A stretch of 64,000 nucleotides of DNA, from positions 3,534,001 through 3,598,000 of the forward strand of contig OY970265.1 in NCBI GenBank assembly GCA_963715675.1, in the 5' to 3' direction. This DNA comes from DASVWZ01 sp963715675 (GTDB lineage Bacteria; Acidobacteriota; Terriglobia; Terriglobales; Acidobacteriaceae). Numbering within the stretch: position 1 is the stretch's first letter; each line of letters starts with the position of its first letter. Below the pieces are notes generated by a model, which had not been told where the DNA came from, ran no database searches, and saw nothing but the letters and a program-made list of their open reading frames with translations. A program made the position numbers and the translations under genes. Below are positions 40,715 through 49,084 of the stretch, in pieces.

Positions 40715-40839
40715 CCTGCTGCGGCGCCGGGTGGGCACAGCCTGCAAACTGGGGGTTGTTCCCAGGGCCCGCTCATGCTAGAACGGCTTAGGGAGTGCAG
40801 GCGACGAAGCAAGCTACGGTCGCCGCTTCCGCAGTTTCG

Positions 40840-41238
40840 ATGAGCACGCGAAATCGAGCCACGGCCAAGATACTGAGGACCGAAGAGGTCCTCATCCCAG
40901 ACAAGCTTTATTTCCGGATCGGCGAAGTGTCCGAACTGTGCCGCCTGCCGGCTTACGTTCTGCGTTTCTGGGAAACCGAATTTCCTCAGCTCAAGCCGGT
41001 GAAGAGCAGCACCGGCCAGCGCATGTATCGGCGCAAGGACGTCGACACCCTCCTGCGCATCAAGAAGCTCCTCTACGAAGAGGGATTTACCATCGCCGGC
41101 GCTCGCCAGCATCTCAAAGAAAGCAAGACCGAGAAGAGTCAGCCGCTGCTTCCCTTTCCCCAGCGATCCTCTGCTGACCTCAGGAACGTCCGGCAGGGCC
41201 TGCGCGAGATTCTGAGCATCTTATCGAAGAAACGCTGA
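40840..41238 (+). CDS. MerR family transcriptional regulator
   Basis: 132 residues from ATG 40840; an in-frame GTG at 40795 would give 147. N-terminal winged-helix HTH: LYFRIGEVSELCRLPAYVLRFWETEFPQLKPVKSS-type sequence followed by GQRMYRRKDVDTLLRIKKLLYEEGFTIAGARQHL. The C-terminus is short, without metal-binding Cys residues or an effector domain, as in the 'MerR-like, IHF-neighbour' regulators of Acidobacteria and Deltaproteobacteria. Target genes unknown. Confidence 0.87.
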   Translation: MSTRNRATAKILRTEEVLIPDKLYFRIGEVSELCRLPAYVLRFWETEFPQLKPVKSSTGQRMYRRKDVDTLLRIKKLLYEEGFTIAGARQHLKESKTEKSQPLLPFPQRSSADLRNVRQGLREILSILSKKR

Positions 41239-41323
41239 AAGATTTCGCCGATGTAGGCGCAAGGGTCCCTTCGACTTCGCTCAGGGCAGGCTCCCGCTCG
41301 TGCAGCGCCTTGATGCAACATCG

Positions 41324-42022
41324 TTAACCCCGCCCGCAAGCCACGCGAAATCCGTAATCGGCATACTGGAATTCCGGAGGGATGCTGGACCGTGCCGAGC
41401 AGCGCGCAACTTTGATGTGATGGCGCCACGATCCGCCGCGGGAAGCTCTGCGTTTTCCTTGCTCCGGCCCACGTGGATTGCGCGCCGGCGATACCGCATA
41501 ATATCCAGGATCAAACCAGTCGCAGCACCACTCATGCACGTTGTCGCAAATGTCGTACAGCCCGAACCCATTCGGAGTATGATGTGCCACCAGCTCGGGA
41601 CCGTTTTTCCAGCGCCGTTCATAGTCAGGCAACGATTGTGGTGGGTCGTCGCCCCAGGGAAATTGGTTTCCCTCGACGCCGCCACGCGCGGCGCGTTCCC
41701 ATTCCGCTTCGGTCGGCAAACGACAATCGCGGCCGTGGACCTGCCTGAGCCATTCACAATACTTCACAGCCTCAAACCATGAAACTGCCACCACCGGCTG
41801 CTGCGGATGATTGAAGTTGGGATCGTTCCAGAATGGCGGCGGCTCTGCTCCGGCGGCTTCGAGAAAAGCGGTGTACTCCGCCCGGGTGACCTGAGCCGCC
41901 GCAAGCTGAAACTCATCCACCCACACGCGATGCACGGGGCGCTCGTTGTCCTGACCGGATTCCGATCCCATGAGAAACCATCCCGCCGGGATCGTCACCA
42001 GGCGCGGCTCGCGGTGGATCAT
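41324..42022 (-). CDS. SUMF1/EgtB-type formylglycine-generating-enzyme-like protein
   Basis: 232 residues from ATG 42022. SUMF1 fold: TIPAGWFLMGSESGQDNERPVHRVWVD-type start, then RLPTEAEWERAARGG, NVHEWCCDWF, ASRGGSW and YGFRVA. The catalytic Cys pair of true formylglycine-generating enzymes lies just after GGS; here the segment reads GGSWRHHIKVARCSARSS and lacks that pair. It is thus unlikely to activate sulfatases, and may be another SUMF1-domain enzyme or a binding protein. The true start could lie up to 22 codons upstream. Confidence 0.85.
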   Translation of the reverse strand: MIHREPRLVTIPAGWFLMGSESGQDNERPVHRVWVDEFQLAAAQVTRAEYTAFLEAAGAEPPPFWNDPNFNHPQQPVVAVSWFEAVKYCEWLRQVHGRDCRLPTEAEWERAARGGVEGNQFPWGDDPPQSLPDYERRWKNGPELVAHHTPNGFGLYDICDNVHEWCCDWFDPGYYAVSPARNPRGPEQGKRRASRGGSWRHHIKVARCSARSSIPPEFQYADYGFRVACGRG

Positions 42023-42105
42023 GTCTTTCACTGATTCAACTCGGATATGGGCGTTCCCACGCGGGCGAGGACATCCCGCGCCACACAATCAATGCCACAA
42101 GAATA

Positions 42106-42870
42106 TTAGCGAAACAAATCATGCTTTGCGGGTCGAATCAGTTCGCGCGCACTGCCTTTGCCCGGCTCATAGGCGAATCCGCGAATGAGGCAAGCCGGAG
42201 TGCGGGCCAGTTTGCCGCAAACCAGGCCAGCGCCGCAAGCCAGTTCGTCGGCCACGGCTTCGATGCTGGCTCGGAGGCGGTAGCCATGCGAATCGCGGCT
42301 ACCGCGGTAATCGTGCAAGGCTTTCATTCCAGCTATTCCAATCGCCACTTCCGTTAGCCCTTCACGCCAGGGACGGCCAAAACTGTCCGTGATGATGATG
42401 GGGATAGAAAGCCGCAGGCGTTTCTTAAGCTGACGGTGAAGAAACGCGGCGGAGCGATCCGGGTCTTTGGGCAGGAGAAGAGCCTGGCGCCCGCCATTGA
42501 CATTGGAAACATCGACGCCGCTGTTGGCACACACGAATCCGTGACGAGTCTCAGTGATCAGAATCCCCTTCTTGCGGCGCACAACTCGCATGCTTTGTGC
42601 GAGGGCGAGTTCGACCACTGGAGCATCAAGTTTGTAACGATGAGCCCAGGCACGGGAAGCGGCGGAAGGACGGATGCTAGCTAGCTCCACCAGTTGTCCC
42701 TCCGCCTTGGAGATAATCTTGTGCTTGATGACCAAAATATCGCCGGCGCGAAGGATAACCTTTGCGCGATTCAATGCGAGCAACAACTTCTCGGTCAAGG
42801 AATCGCCGGGCTGAATTTCCTCCGCGAACGGGATCGGGATCATTCGCAGTTCACGGGCGGTGCGCGTCAT
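42106..42870 (-). CDS. cofE: coenzyme F420-0:L-glutamate ligase
   Basis: 254 residues. It adds gamma-linked glutamates to F420-0 using GTP. Typical blocks: EEIQPGDSL, DILVIKHKIISKAEG, IITETRHGFVCANSGVDVSNV, IIITDSFGRPWREGLTEVAIG. It lacks the C-terminal nitroreductase-like domain fused in mycobacterial FbiB. Last gene of the cofG-cofD-cofC-cofE run, 7 bases after cofC. Confidence 0.93.
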   Translation of the reverse strand: MTRTARELRMIPIPFAEEIQPGDSLTEKLLLALNRAKVILRAGDILVIKHKIISKAEGQLVELASIRPSAASRAWAHRYKLDAPVVELALAQSMRVVRRKKGILITETRHGFVCANSGVDVSNVNGGRQALLLPKDPDRSAAFLHRQLKKRLRLSIPIIITDSFGRPWREGLTEVAIGIAGMKALHDYRGSRDSHGYRLRASIEAVADELACGAGLVCGKLARTPACLIRGFAYEPGKGSARELIRPAKHDLFR

Positions 42871-42877
42871 TCCGTGC

Positions 42878-43531
42878 TCACTGGTTCGCGGCAGCGGGAA
42901 GCTCGCTCAGGTCGAACTGCCGCGCCAGGCGCTGGGCGCGAGTTTCACCCGGAGCCGCTACCAGTTGCCGCAGGTCAGCGGGATTGTCGATATCGAGGGC
43001 GATTCCCGGCAACGTCAAAACCACGCAGGGTTTGCGGCTGGCGCGTGCCGCGGCAAGATGCGGCCGGAAACTGTCGTCGCCGAAGCGCAGTGGGAACAGT
43101 CCTGCCGGGCGCCGCCAGGCCGCATTGGTCCCGCGACGATCCGCGGAAGGAACCAGGACAGAGCCCTCGCGGGGAGAGGTTTCCAAAATCTTTTCCAGTT
43201 CCCAGGCTTGCACCAGAGGAATATCGGCGGGAATGACCAGAGTGTCGCTGATTCCGCGTTCCATACAGACTTTCGTGGCCATTTCAATCGCAGCGGTTTC
43301 GCTCCGGCTGGCTCGGTCGGGAATCACCTGGAAATTGAACTTCCTTGCCAGATTGACGGAGAAACGATCGCTGGTGACTAGAGAGATCTCAGGGTGATTC
43401 GGCCATGCGCTTAGGGTTTCGAGCACGTCGGTGAGCATGGCCTGCGCCAGCCGGGTACGAGTGGTCTGATCGAGCAGAGACGCCAGCCGTTGTTTGGCGA
43501 TCGCGAGACTCTTGACGGGGACGAGAATCAT
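42878..43531 (-). CDS. cofC: 2-phospho-L-lactate (or PEP) guanylyltransferase
   Basis: 217 residues. It activates 2-phospholactate or phosphoenolpyruvate with GTP for F420-0 assembly. Family start MILVPVKSLAIAKQRL; DTLVIPADIPLV is the metal-binding nucleotidyltransferase motif; RRGTNAAWRRP and FGDDSF follow. Bacterial homologues often prefer PEP, giving dehydro-F420-0; the choice cannot be told here. The ATG overlaps the cofD stop codon (ATGA). Confidence 0.92.
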   Translation of the reverse strand: MILVPVKSLAIAKQRLASLLDQTTRTRLAQAMLTDVLETLSAWPNHPEISLVTSDRFSVNLARKFNFQVIPDRASRSETAAIEMATKVCMERGISDTLVIPADIPLVQAWELEKILETSPREGSVLVPSADRRGTNAAWRRPAGLFPLRFGDDSFRPHLAAARASRKPCVVLTLPGIALDIDNPADLRQLVAAPGETRAQRLARQFDLSELPAAANQ

Positions 43532-44487
43532 AAAGGCTCCGAGGCCGCCCGGGCAGAATTCCCGGCGGCGAGCAGCGCGAGAACGGTCCGGGCCAGTTTG
43601 GTTTTATCATCGGCGGTGCGCATGACGATGCTGGCACAGTGAATGCGCAGGCCGGGACGATTCAGGTTCTTCGCCGCCTCCGCATCGCGGAGATCGACGA
43701 TCAGGAGGTCGAGAAAATCCTCGTAAGCCTGGGCCACTCCGGCGGCGGAAACCGGATAACCCTGCGCCGCCATCAAAATGCCCGCCGGACCCGAAACGGC
43801 TGTCTCCCCGACCAGTGGGCTGATGGCAGCCACGGTTGCCGGAGTGGTCCGCAAAGCTTCACGAATGCCCGGCACCGCAAGGATGGGGCCGATGCTGGTA
43901 ATCGGGTTGCTGGGCGCCAGGATCACCGCGCTGGCGGAGTGAATGGCGTCGATGATCCCGGGCGCTGGCCGCGCCTCGGTTGCGCCATCGAAGCGCACCG
44001 ACTTTACCGGGTCCTGATACCAGCGCTGCACGAAATACTCCTGAAAGTGCAGTTCGCCAATCGGCGTGTCGACGCGGGTTTCGACTCGCGAATCGCTCAT
44101 CGGCAAAATGCGCGACTGCACTCCCAGTTTCGCCGCGATTTCGGCGGTAGCCTCGGTCAGGGTCTTGCCTTGCGCCAGCAATCTGGAGCGCAGCAGGTGA
44201 ACCGCCAGATCACGGTCGCCAACCTGAAACCAGATCGGCTCGCCCAGTTCGCTCATCGCCTGTAAGCAGAAAAACGTATCACCCTTCACACCCCAGCCGC
44301 GCTCGCGGCTCAACAACCCGGCGAGTCCGTAGGTGATGGAGTCCAAGTCCGGGGACATGTGCAGGCCCCACCACTCAAGGTCGTCGGCAGTATTGACGAT
44401 GAAGGTGAGTTCATGAGCGGAAACCACCTGGCGCAAGCCCTCGACGAACTTGGCGCCTCCGGTGCCGCCCGTAAGGACCGTGATCAT
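43528..44487 (-). CDS. cofD: 2-phospho-L-lactate transferase
   Basis: 319 residues from ATG 44487, which overlaps the cofG stop codon (ATGA). It transfers the phospholactyl or PEP moiety to FO, giving (dehydro-)F420-0. Blocks: MITVLTGGTGGAKFVEGL, FIVNTADDLEWWGLHMSPDLDS, GWGVKGDTFF, APSNPITSIGPIL, VSPLVG-like AAISPLVGETAV. Full length and intact. Confidence 0.93.
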   Translation of the reverse strand: MITVLTGGTGGAKFVEGLRQVVSAHELTFIVNTADDLEWWGLHMSPDLDSITYGLAGLLSRERGWGVKGDTFFCLQAMSELGEPIWFQVGDRDLAVHLLRSRLLAQGKTLTEATAEIAAKLGVQSRILPMSDSRVETRVDTPIGELHFQEYFVQRWYQDPVKSVRFDGATEARPAPGIIDAIHSASAVILAPSNPITSIGPILAVPGIREALRTTPATVAAISPLVGETAVSGPAGILMAAQGYPVSAAGVAQAYEDFLDLLIVDLRDAEAAKNLNRPGLRIHCASIVMRTADDKTKLARTVLALLAAGNSARAASEPL

Positions 44488-45719
44488 GCCGCCCTCCAGG
44501 CATAGCCTTCGTGGTCGCCGCTTGCCTTGAGTCTTTCCGATAGAAGCCCAGGGCGATTGACCAACGACGGAACGAACTCGGGATAGACGGGAAGGCGCTG
44601 CCGCAACTTCAGCCCCTTGGCTTCGGTCCGCAAGCGCAGTTCTTCGAGATGCGGCCACGGCCTTTCGGGATTGATGAAGTCCGGAGTCAGCGGCGAAATC
44701 CCGCCCCAGTCGTTGATTCCCGCGTCCAGGAAATGATCGTAGTAAGGATCCGAGAGATTCGGTGGCGCCTGAATATTCATGTCGGGCATCAGCAACCGGG
44801 CGACCGCGATGCTTCGCATCATATCGCCTTGCGTGGGCTCGGGTGACGCCTGCATCGGGATCTCCGGCTTGGTGCGGAAGTTCTGAATAATGACCTCCTG
44901 AATGTGGCCGTAACGGCGGTGCAGCGCGCCAATGGCCAGGAGGGCATCCACGCGGTCTTCAGCAGATTCGCCAATGCCGATCAGAATGCCCGTCGTAAAG
45001 GGGACCTTCCGCCTGCCGGCTTCTTCGATGGTACGCAGCCGTTTGGCCGGAACCTTGTCGGGAGCGTTGTCGTGGGCCGCGCCGGACGCCAGCAGAGAAG
45101 TGTTCGTGGTTTCAAGCATCAGGCCCATGCTCGGTGACACAGCTGCAAGCCGCTCCACCCACTCCCCGCTCAACAAACCTGGATTGGGATGCGGGAGCAG
45201 CGCCGTCTCCCGCAGAACCAGCTCGCACATGGCCTCAAGGTAATGCAAAGTCGATTTGTATCCAAGATGGCGGAGGGTGGCCCGCATCTCGGGAAACACT
45301 AGCTCGGGCTTGTCGCCAAGACTGAACAGCGCCTCGGTGCAGCCCAGTTTCTCGCCCTCCCGCGCCACCTGCAGGACTTCCTCGGGAGTCATGGTGTGAG
45401 CACCGGGCTGGCCGGGATCGCGGCGAAAGGTGCAGTATCCGCAATAGTCGCGGCACAGGTTGGTCAACGGGATGAAGACCTTACGGGAGTAGGTGACTAC
45501 CCCTGGCTTGAAGCGCTGCGCGACCTGGCGTGCGGCAGACAGAAGGCCGGGAAGTTGCTCGTCGGAGCAGCGAATCAGCCGGCAGGCTGCTTCGCGCGAA
45601 AGCGGTAGGTCGGAGTACGGATCGCTTATGGCGAGGACCGTCCGGTCTGGCTTCGGCCAGGTTGTCTGCGCAATGCCCAAGTTCGCCTCGTGGATCGCCC
45701 GAGTTAACTCATGATACAT
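44484..45719 (-). CDS. cofG: FO synthase subunit 1 (7,8-didemethyl-8-hydroxy-5-deazariboflavin synthase)
   Basis: 411 residues from ATG 45719. Radical SAM enzyme: [4Fe-4S] ligands Cys89, Cys93 and Cys96 in LCRDYCGYC. Further CofG blocks: FSLGDKPELVFPEMR, ETTNTSLL, PFTTGILIGIGE, IIQNFRTKPEIPM, INDWGGISPLTPDF. CofG works with CofH to build the deazaflavin FO from tyrosine and a pyrimidine; only the CofG half is here and no cofH is in the window. It has an N-terminal extension of ~70 residues over typical CofG. First gene of the F420 operon; the start is uncertain because no ribosome binding site is clear. Confidence 0.9.
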   Translation of the reverse strand: MYHELTRAIHEANLGIAQTTWPKPDRTVLAISDPYSDLPLSREAACRLIRCSDEQLPGLLSAARQVAQRFKPGVVTYSRKVFIPLTNLCRDYCGYCTFRRDPGQPGAHTMTPEEVLQVAREGEKLGCTEALFSLGDKPELVFPEMRATLRHLGYKSTLHYLEAMCELVLRETALLPHPNPGLLSGEWVERLAAVSPSMGLMLETTNTSLLASGAAHDNAPDKVPAKRLRTIEEAGRRKVPFTTGILIGIGESAEDRVDALLAIGALHRRYGHIQEVIIQNFRTKPEIPMQASPEPTQGDMMRSIAVARLLMPDMNIQAPPNLSDPYYDHFLDAGINDWGGISPLTPDFINPERPWPHLEELRLRTEAKGLKLRQRLPVYPEFVPSLVNRPGLLSERLKASGDHEGYAWRAA

Positions 45720-45901
45720 GACGGCCAGAGAACCGGTTTCACAAATCGCCATCTGCGCAAGGCTCTGTTTGCGGCGCATTTCCCTAAGTCGGCCACGCCT
45801 TCGCCTCACCCCAGTACCACTCCGGCAGACTTTGATGGTAAAACTTCCTTTGACGACCCCGGCCTGCCGGCTCAAACTGGCCGAGTCATAGTCGTCGAGC
45901 T

Positions 45902-46396
45902 ATGACCCTGTCGCAGACAGAATTCCGAAGAGCACTGGGCAGTTTTGCCACCGGAGTCACGGTGATCACCGTTGACTACCAGGGTGGGGTGCATGGCATG
46001 ACCGCCAATGCGTTCAGCTCCGTGTCGCTGGACCCTTTGCTGGTGCTGGTCTGCGTCGGTCACCGGGCGCGCACCCACACCTACCTTCATGCCAGAAAGC
46101 GCTTCGGGGTGAACGTCCTGGCCGACGACCAGCAGGCCGTCTCCGAGTTCTACGCTTCGACCACGCAGACCCCGCAAGATGCCGATCAGGCGGGCGCACG
46201 TTTCGACCGCACGGCCCATGGCACTCCGGTCCTGCACGGAGCACTGGCGTACCTGGAGTGCCGGCTTCAAACCGCGCAAGACGCCGGCGACCACACCATT
46301 TTCATTGCTGAAGTGGAAGACGTCATGGTGCGGGAAGGCGAGCCGCTGCTCTACTTCCGCGGGCGGTATCGGAGGATCGGCGAGAGCGGGGGTTGA
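45902..46396 (+). CDS. flavin reductase-like FMN-binding protein
   Basis: 164 residues, flavin_reduct split-barrel family: FRRALGSFATGVTVITV, VHGMTANAFSSVSLDPLLVLVCV, FGVNVLADDQQ, YLECRLQTAQDAGDHTIFIAEVEDV, PLLYFRGRYRRIG. Likely reduces FMN/FAD with NAD(P)H, or serves a two-component monooxygenase. Divergent from the cof operon with a 182-base gap, so a shared regulatory region and a flavin/deazaflavin link are possible. Confidence 0.9.
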   Translation: MTLSQTEFRRALGSFATGVTVITVDYQGGVHGMTANAFSSVSLDPLLVLVCVGHRARTHTYLHARKRFGVNVLADDQQAVSEFYASTTQTPQDADQAGARFDRTAHGTPVLHGALAYLECRLQTAQDAGDHTIFIAEVEDVMVREGEPLLYFRGRYRRIGESGG

Positions 46397-46497
46397 ACTT
46401 CCCCGTCGAGACTGTGTGTTACTTCATTTTCGAACCGACATTTTTATGGAACCAACGGCACGCCAGCCCATCTATTGCATGAGGAGAACTATCTAAT

Positions 46498-47613
46498 ATG
46501 AGCGAGATGACTTCTACTATCCCTGCAGAAGAGAAAAACCTCAAGGAAACAGCGAAAACGTATACGGCAAAAGCTTATGCCGCGCAGAGTGCGGCTTCCC
46601 GCCTTGCGCCCGCCTCGATCCACCGCCGTTCGCCCCATCCGCAGGACGTGCAAATCGAGATCCTTTACTGCGGGGTCTGCCATTCCGACTTGCACCAGGT
46701 GCGCAACGAGTGGGAAAGCATGATGCCGACGGTTTATCCGTGCGTACCGGGCCACGAAATCGTCGGCCGCGTGGTGAAAGCCGGCAGCGCGGTCAAGAAA
46801 TTCAAAGAGGGCGATCTGGCCGCGGTGGGCTGCCTCGTCGATTCCGACCGCGTATGCCCGAACTGCCGCGCTGGCGATGAGCAATTCTGCGACAGCATGC
46901 CCACCTTCACCTATAACGCGGAAGACAAGCACCTGGGAGGAGTGACCTACGGCGGGTATTCGGACGGCATTGTGGTGGACGAAGCCTTCGTGCTGCGCGT
47001 ACCGAAGGTTCTGGATCCCGCAGCCACGGCGCCACTGCTTTGCGCCGGCATTACCACGTATTCGCCGCTCCGTCACTGGAACGTGAGGAAGGGCCAGAAG
47101 GTGGGAGTCGTTGGACTCGGCGGGCTCGGCCACATGGGAGTGAAGTTCGCCCATGCTTTCGGCGCCCACGTCGTGCTGTTCACAACCTCTCCCAACAAGA
47201 CGGCGGATGCGCTTCGGCTGGGCGCGGACGAAGTGGTGATCTCGAAGAATGATGCGGAGATGCAGAAGCATCTCAACAGCTTCGATTTCATCCTGGACAC
47301 GGTGTCCGCCGAACACAACGTGAATGCCTATCTTGATCTGGTCAAGCTCAATGGCACCATGACCCTGGTGGGTGCGTCTCCGACCCCGTTGCCACTCGCG
47401 GTGGGCAGCCTGCTGTTCCGGCGCCGGCAACTCGCGGGCTCGGTGATCGGTGGAATCCGGGAAACCCAGGAAATGCTGGACTTCTGCGCCCAACACGGCC
47501 TCGCCGCCGATATTGAGATGATCCGGATTCAGCAGATCAACGAAGCCTATGAACGCTTGCTGAAGAGCGACGTGAAGTACCGCTTCGTCATCGATATGGC
47601 ATCGCTGAAGTAA
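46498..47613 (+). CDS. zinc-dependent alcohol/aldehyde dehydrogenase (YahK/CAD-like)
   Basis: 371 residues, medium-chain NAD(P)(H)-dependent aldehyde reductase. Catalytic zinc: CGVCHSDLHQVRNEW and PGHEIVGRV. Structural zinc: CPNCRAGDEQFC. Cofactor: GLGGLGHMGVKFAHAFG. The family is usually NADPH-preferring and reduces short or aromatic aldehydes. An N-terminal ~25-residue Lys/Ala-rich extension precedes the domain. Start after GAGGAGAACTATCTAAT. Confidence 0.9.
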   Translation: MSEMTSTIPAEEKNLKETAKTYTAKAYAAQSAASRLAPASIHRRSPHPQDVQIEILYCGVCHSDLHQVRNEWESMMPTVYPCVPGHEIVGRVVKAGSAVKKFKEGDLAAVGCLVDSDRVCPNCRAGDEQFCDSMPTFTYNAEDKHLGGVTYGGYSDGIVVDEAFVLRVPKVLDPAATAPLLCAGITTYSPLRHWNVRKGQKVGVVGLGGLGHMGVKFAHAFGAHVVLFTTSPNKTADALRLGADEVVISKNDAEMQKHLNSFDFILDTVSAEHNVNAYLDLVKLNGTMTLVGASPTPLPLAVGSLLFRRRQLAGSVIGGIRETQEMLDFCAQHGLAADIEMIRIQQINEAYERLLKSDVKYRFVIDMASLK

Positions 47614-47624
47614 TCGCCCGGCGG

Positions 47625-48395
47625 CTACTCCAGCACCCGGTCGTCGAGCTTCTTTTTGCCCCAGTCGGCGGCGGCTTGCACGAACGCCAGGACGAGCGGA
47701 TGAGGATCCTTGGGCTTGGACGAAAGCTGCGGCTGGAACAGCGTCGCAACGTAAAAGCGATGGGTGGGAGATTCGATGGCGCGAATCTCCCCCTGCGTTC
47801 CACGAGCAACCACTGGGAACCCGGCTTCCATCGCAGCCCATTCGTATTCCGGGTTCACCTCGAAGTTGCAGAAGAATTCCTCGGTGACCGTTTCCTTCCC
47901 GTAGAACGACTGCAGATACGAACCGGGACGCAAACGAATCTCCGGGATGGCGCCCGAAAGCTTGGGCGCATTCTTGCCGCGATTGGGGACAGCGCAGGCA
48001 ACCGGATAGATGATAACGTTCTTCGACCCGGAGTTGTTCTCGGCGGTGTCAGCGTCCTGGATGCCGAGAACGTTGCGCACACACTCGATGAACGCGTATT
48101 GAAACCCCCCGCAGGTGCCCAGAAACGGCCAATCGTGGCGGCGGGCAAACTCGATTCCCTTCAGCATGCCGTCGAAGCTCTTGTAAGGACTGCCGGGCGC
48201 AGCCCAGATCCCGTCGAAGGTTTCCAGAATCTTGGGAGCGCCGGGTTCCGCCAGCGCAGGCGTCGGTAGCCATTCCGGGTCGACCTTGATATTCAGCTTG
48301 GCGGCGGCATGTTTTAGGCTTGCATCGACTGCGGGCAGAGTCGGGGACTTGGGGTCAAAATCTCCCAGAATGCCGATGCGGACGGATTCGCTCAC
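47625..48395 (-). CDS. CTP synthase C-terminal-like glutamine amidotransferase domain protein
   Basis: 256 residues; a stand-alone class I GATase-like domain of the group annotated as 'CTP synthase C-terminal region-related (seleno)protein'. Nucleophile elbow FLGTCGGFQYAFIECVRNVLGI with Cys95. Where true CTP synthase has the His-Pro-Glu of the catalytic triad, this protein has TLFQPQLSS (Gln221-Pro222-Gln223). The synthase domain is absent. Classical glutaminase activity is thus doubtful; a thiol- or redox-based or binding role is inferred. Convergent with the alcohol dehydrogenase gene. Confidence 0.82.
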   Translation of the reverse strand: MSESVRIGILGDFDPKSPTLPAVDASLKHAAAKLNIKVDPEWLPTPALAEPGAPKILETFDGIWAAPGSPYKSFDGMLKGIEFARRHDWPFLGTCGGFQYAFIECVRNVLGIQDADTAENNSGSKNVIIYPVACAVPNRGKNAPKLSGAIPEIRLRPGSYLQSFYGKETVTEEFFCNFEVNPEYEWAAMEAGFPVVARGTQGEIRAIESPTHRFYVATLFQPQLSSKPKDPHPLVLAFVQAAADWGKKKLDDRVLE

Positions 48396-48494
48396 GCGAT
48401 CATTCTAAATTGAGCCAGCGAAATTGAGGGCATTACTACCGGTGTGAAGGCGGGTAACTGGGGAGCAACCAGTTTCGCCGTGCCCTAGCCTGGT

Positions 48495-49064
48495 TTAACC
48501 CGCCGCCCCGAAACTCATCTTCACCACAGCCTTGTCTGCTTCGTCCACTTTGAACATGGCGTGCGGCTGGAGATTCATGAAGGAAGCGATCAACGTATCC
48601 GGAAATTGCTGGATGCGGATGTTGAGCGTATTCACACAATCGTTATAGAACTCGCGCCGGTCAGCGATTTCGCTTTCGAGTTCGGTGATGCGCTTCTCCA
48701 ACTGCATGAAATTTTCATTGGCCTTCAACTGCGGATAGTTTTCGGCAACGGCGAACAGCCCGCGCAGTGCCGAGGTCATGCTCTGATCGGCTTGGGCTTT
48801 CTGGCCGACCGAGACTGCCTGTTGATACAGGCTGCGCGCCTGCGTGATCTTCTCCAGCGTGTCGCGCTCGTAATTCATGTAGCCTTTGCAGGCTTCGACC
48901 AGATTGGGCAGCTCGTCATGCCGCTGCTTGAGCAGAATGTCGATGTTGCCAAAGGCCTTGGCCACATCATTCCTGAGCGCGACCAGACCGTTGAAGATCA
49001 TCACAACGTATACGGCGAGGCCGGTGATGGCGAAAAGAAAACCGAGTGAGATGATGTTGTTCAT
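48495..49064 (-). CDS. lemA: LemA family protein
   Basis: 189 residues from ATG 49064; a GTG at 49088 overlapping the upstream stop codon would give 197. N-terminal transmembrane helix (~5-25), then the LemA helical domain: NGLVALRNDVAKAFGNIDILLKQRHDELPNLVEACKGYM, NENFMQLEKRITELESEI, FYNDCVNTLNIRIQQFPD. It is anchored in the inner membrane with a coiled-coil body. It follows the GIDE-domain gene directly (4-base overlap if GTG is used), an arrangement that recurs in many bacteria and suggests a physical or functional pair. Confidence 0.92.
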   Translation of the reverse strand: MNNIISLGFLFAITGLAVYVVMIFNGLVALRNDVAKAFGNIDILLKQRHDELPNLVEACKGYMNYERDTLEKITQARSLYQQAVSVGQKAQADQSMTSALRGLFAVAENYPQLKANENFMQLEKRITELESEIADRREFYNDCVNTLNIRIQQFPDTLIASFMNLQPHAMFKVDEADKAVVKMSFGAAG

Positions 49065-49084
49065 ATGGCGTTTGCTTTCATAGT

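Noticed and set aside
41324..42022. Call as an active sulfatase-modifying (formylglycine-generating) enzyme
   Set aside because: The diagnostic catalytic Cys pair is absent, so only the SUMF1 fold is claimed.
46489..47841. 450-aa minus-strand open frame
   Set aside because: Antisense shadow of the alcohol dehydrogenase; zinc and cofactor motifs are all on the plus strand.
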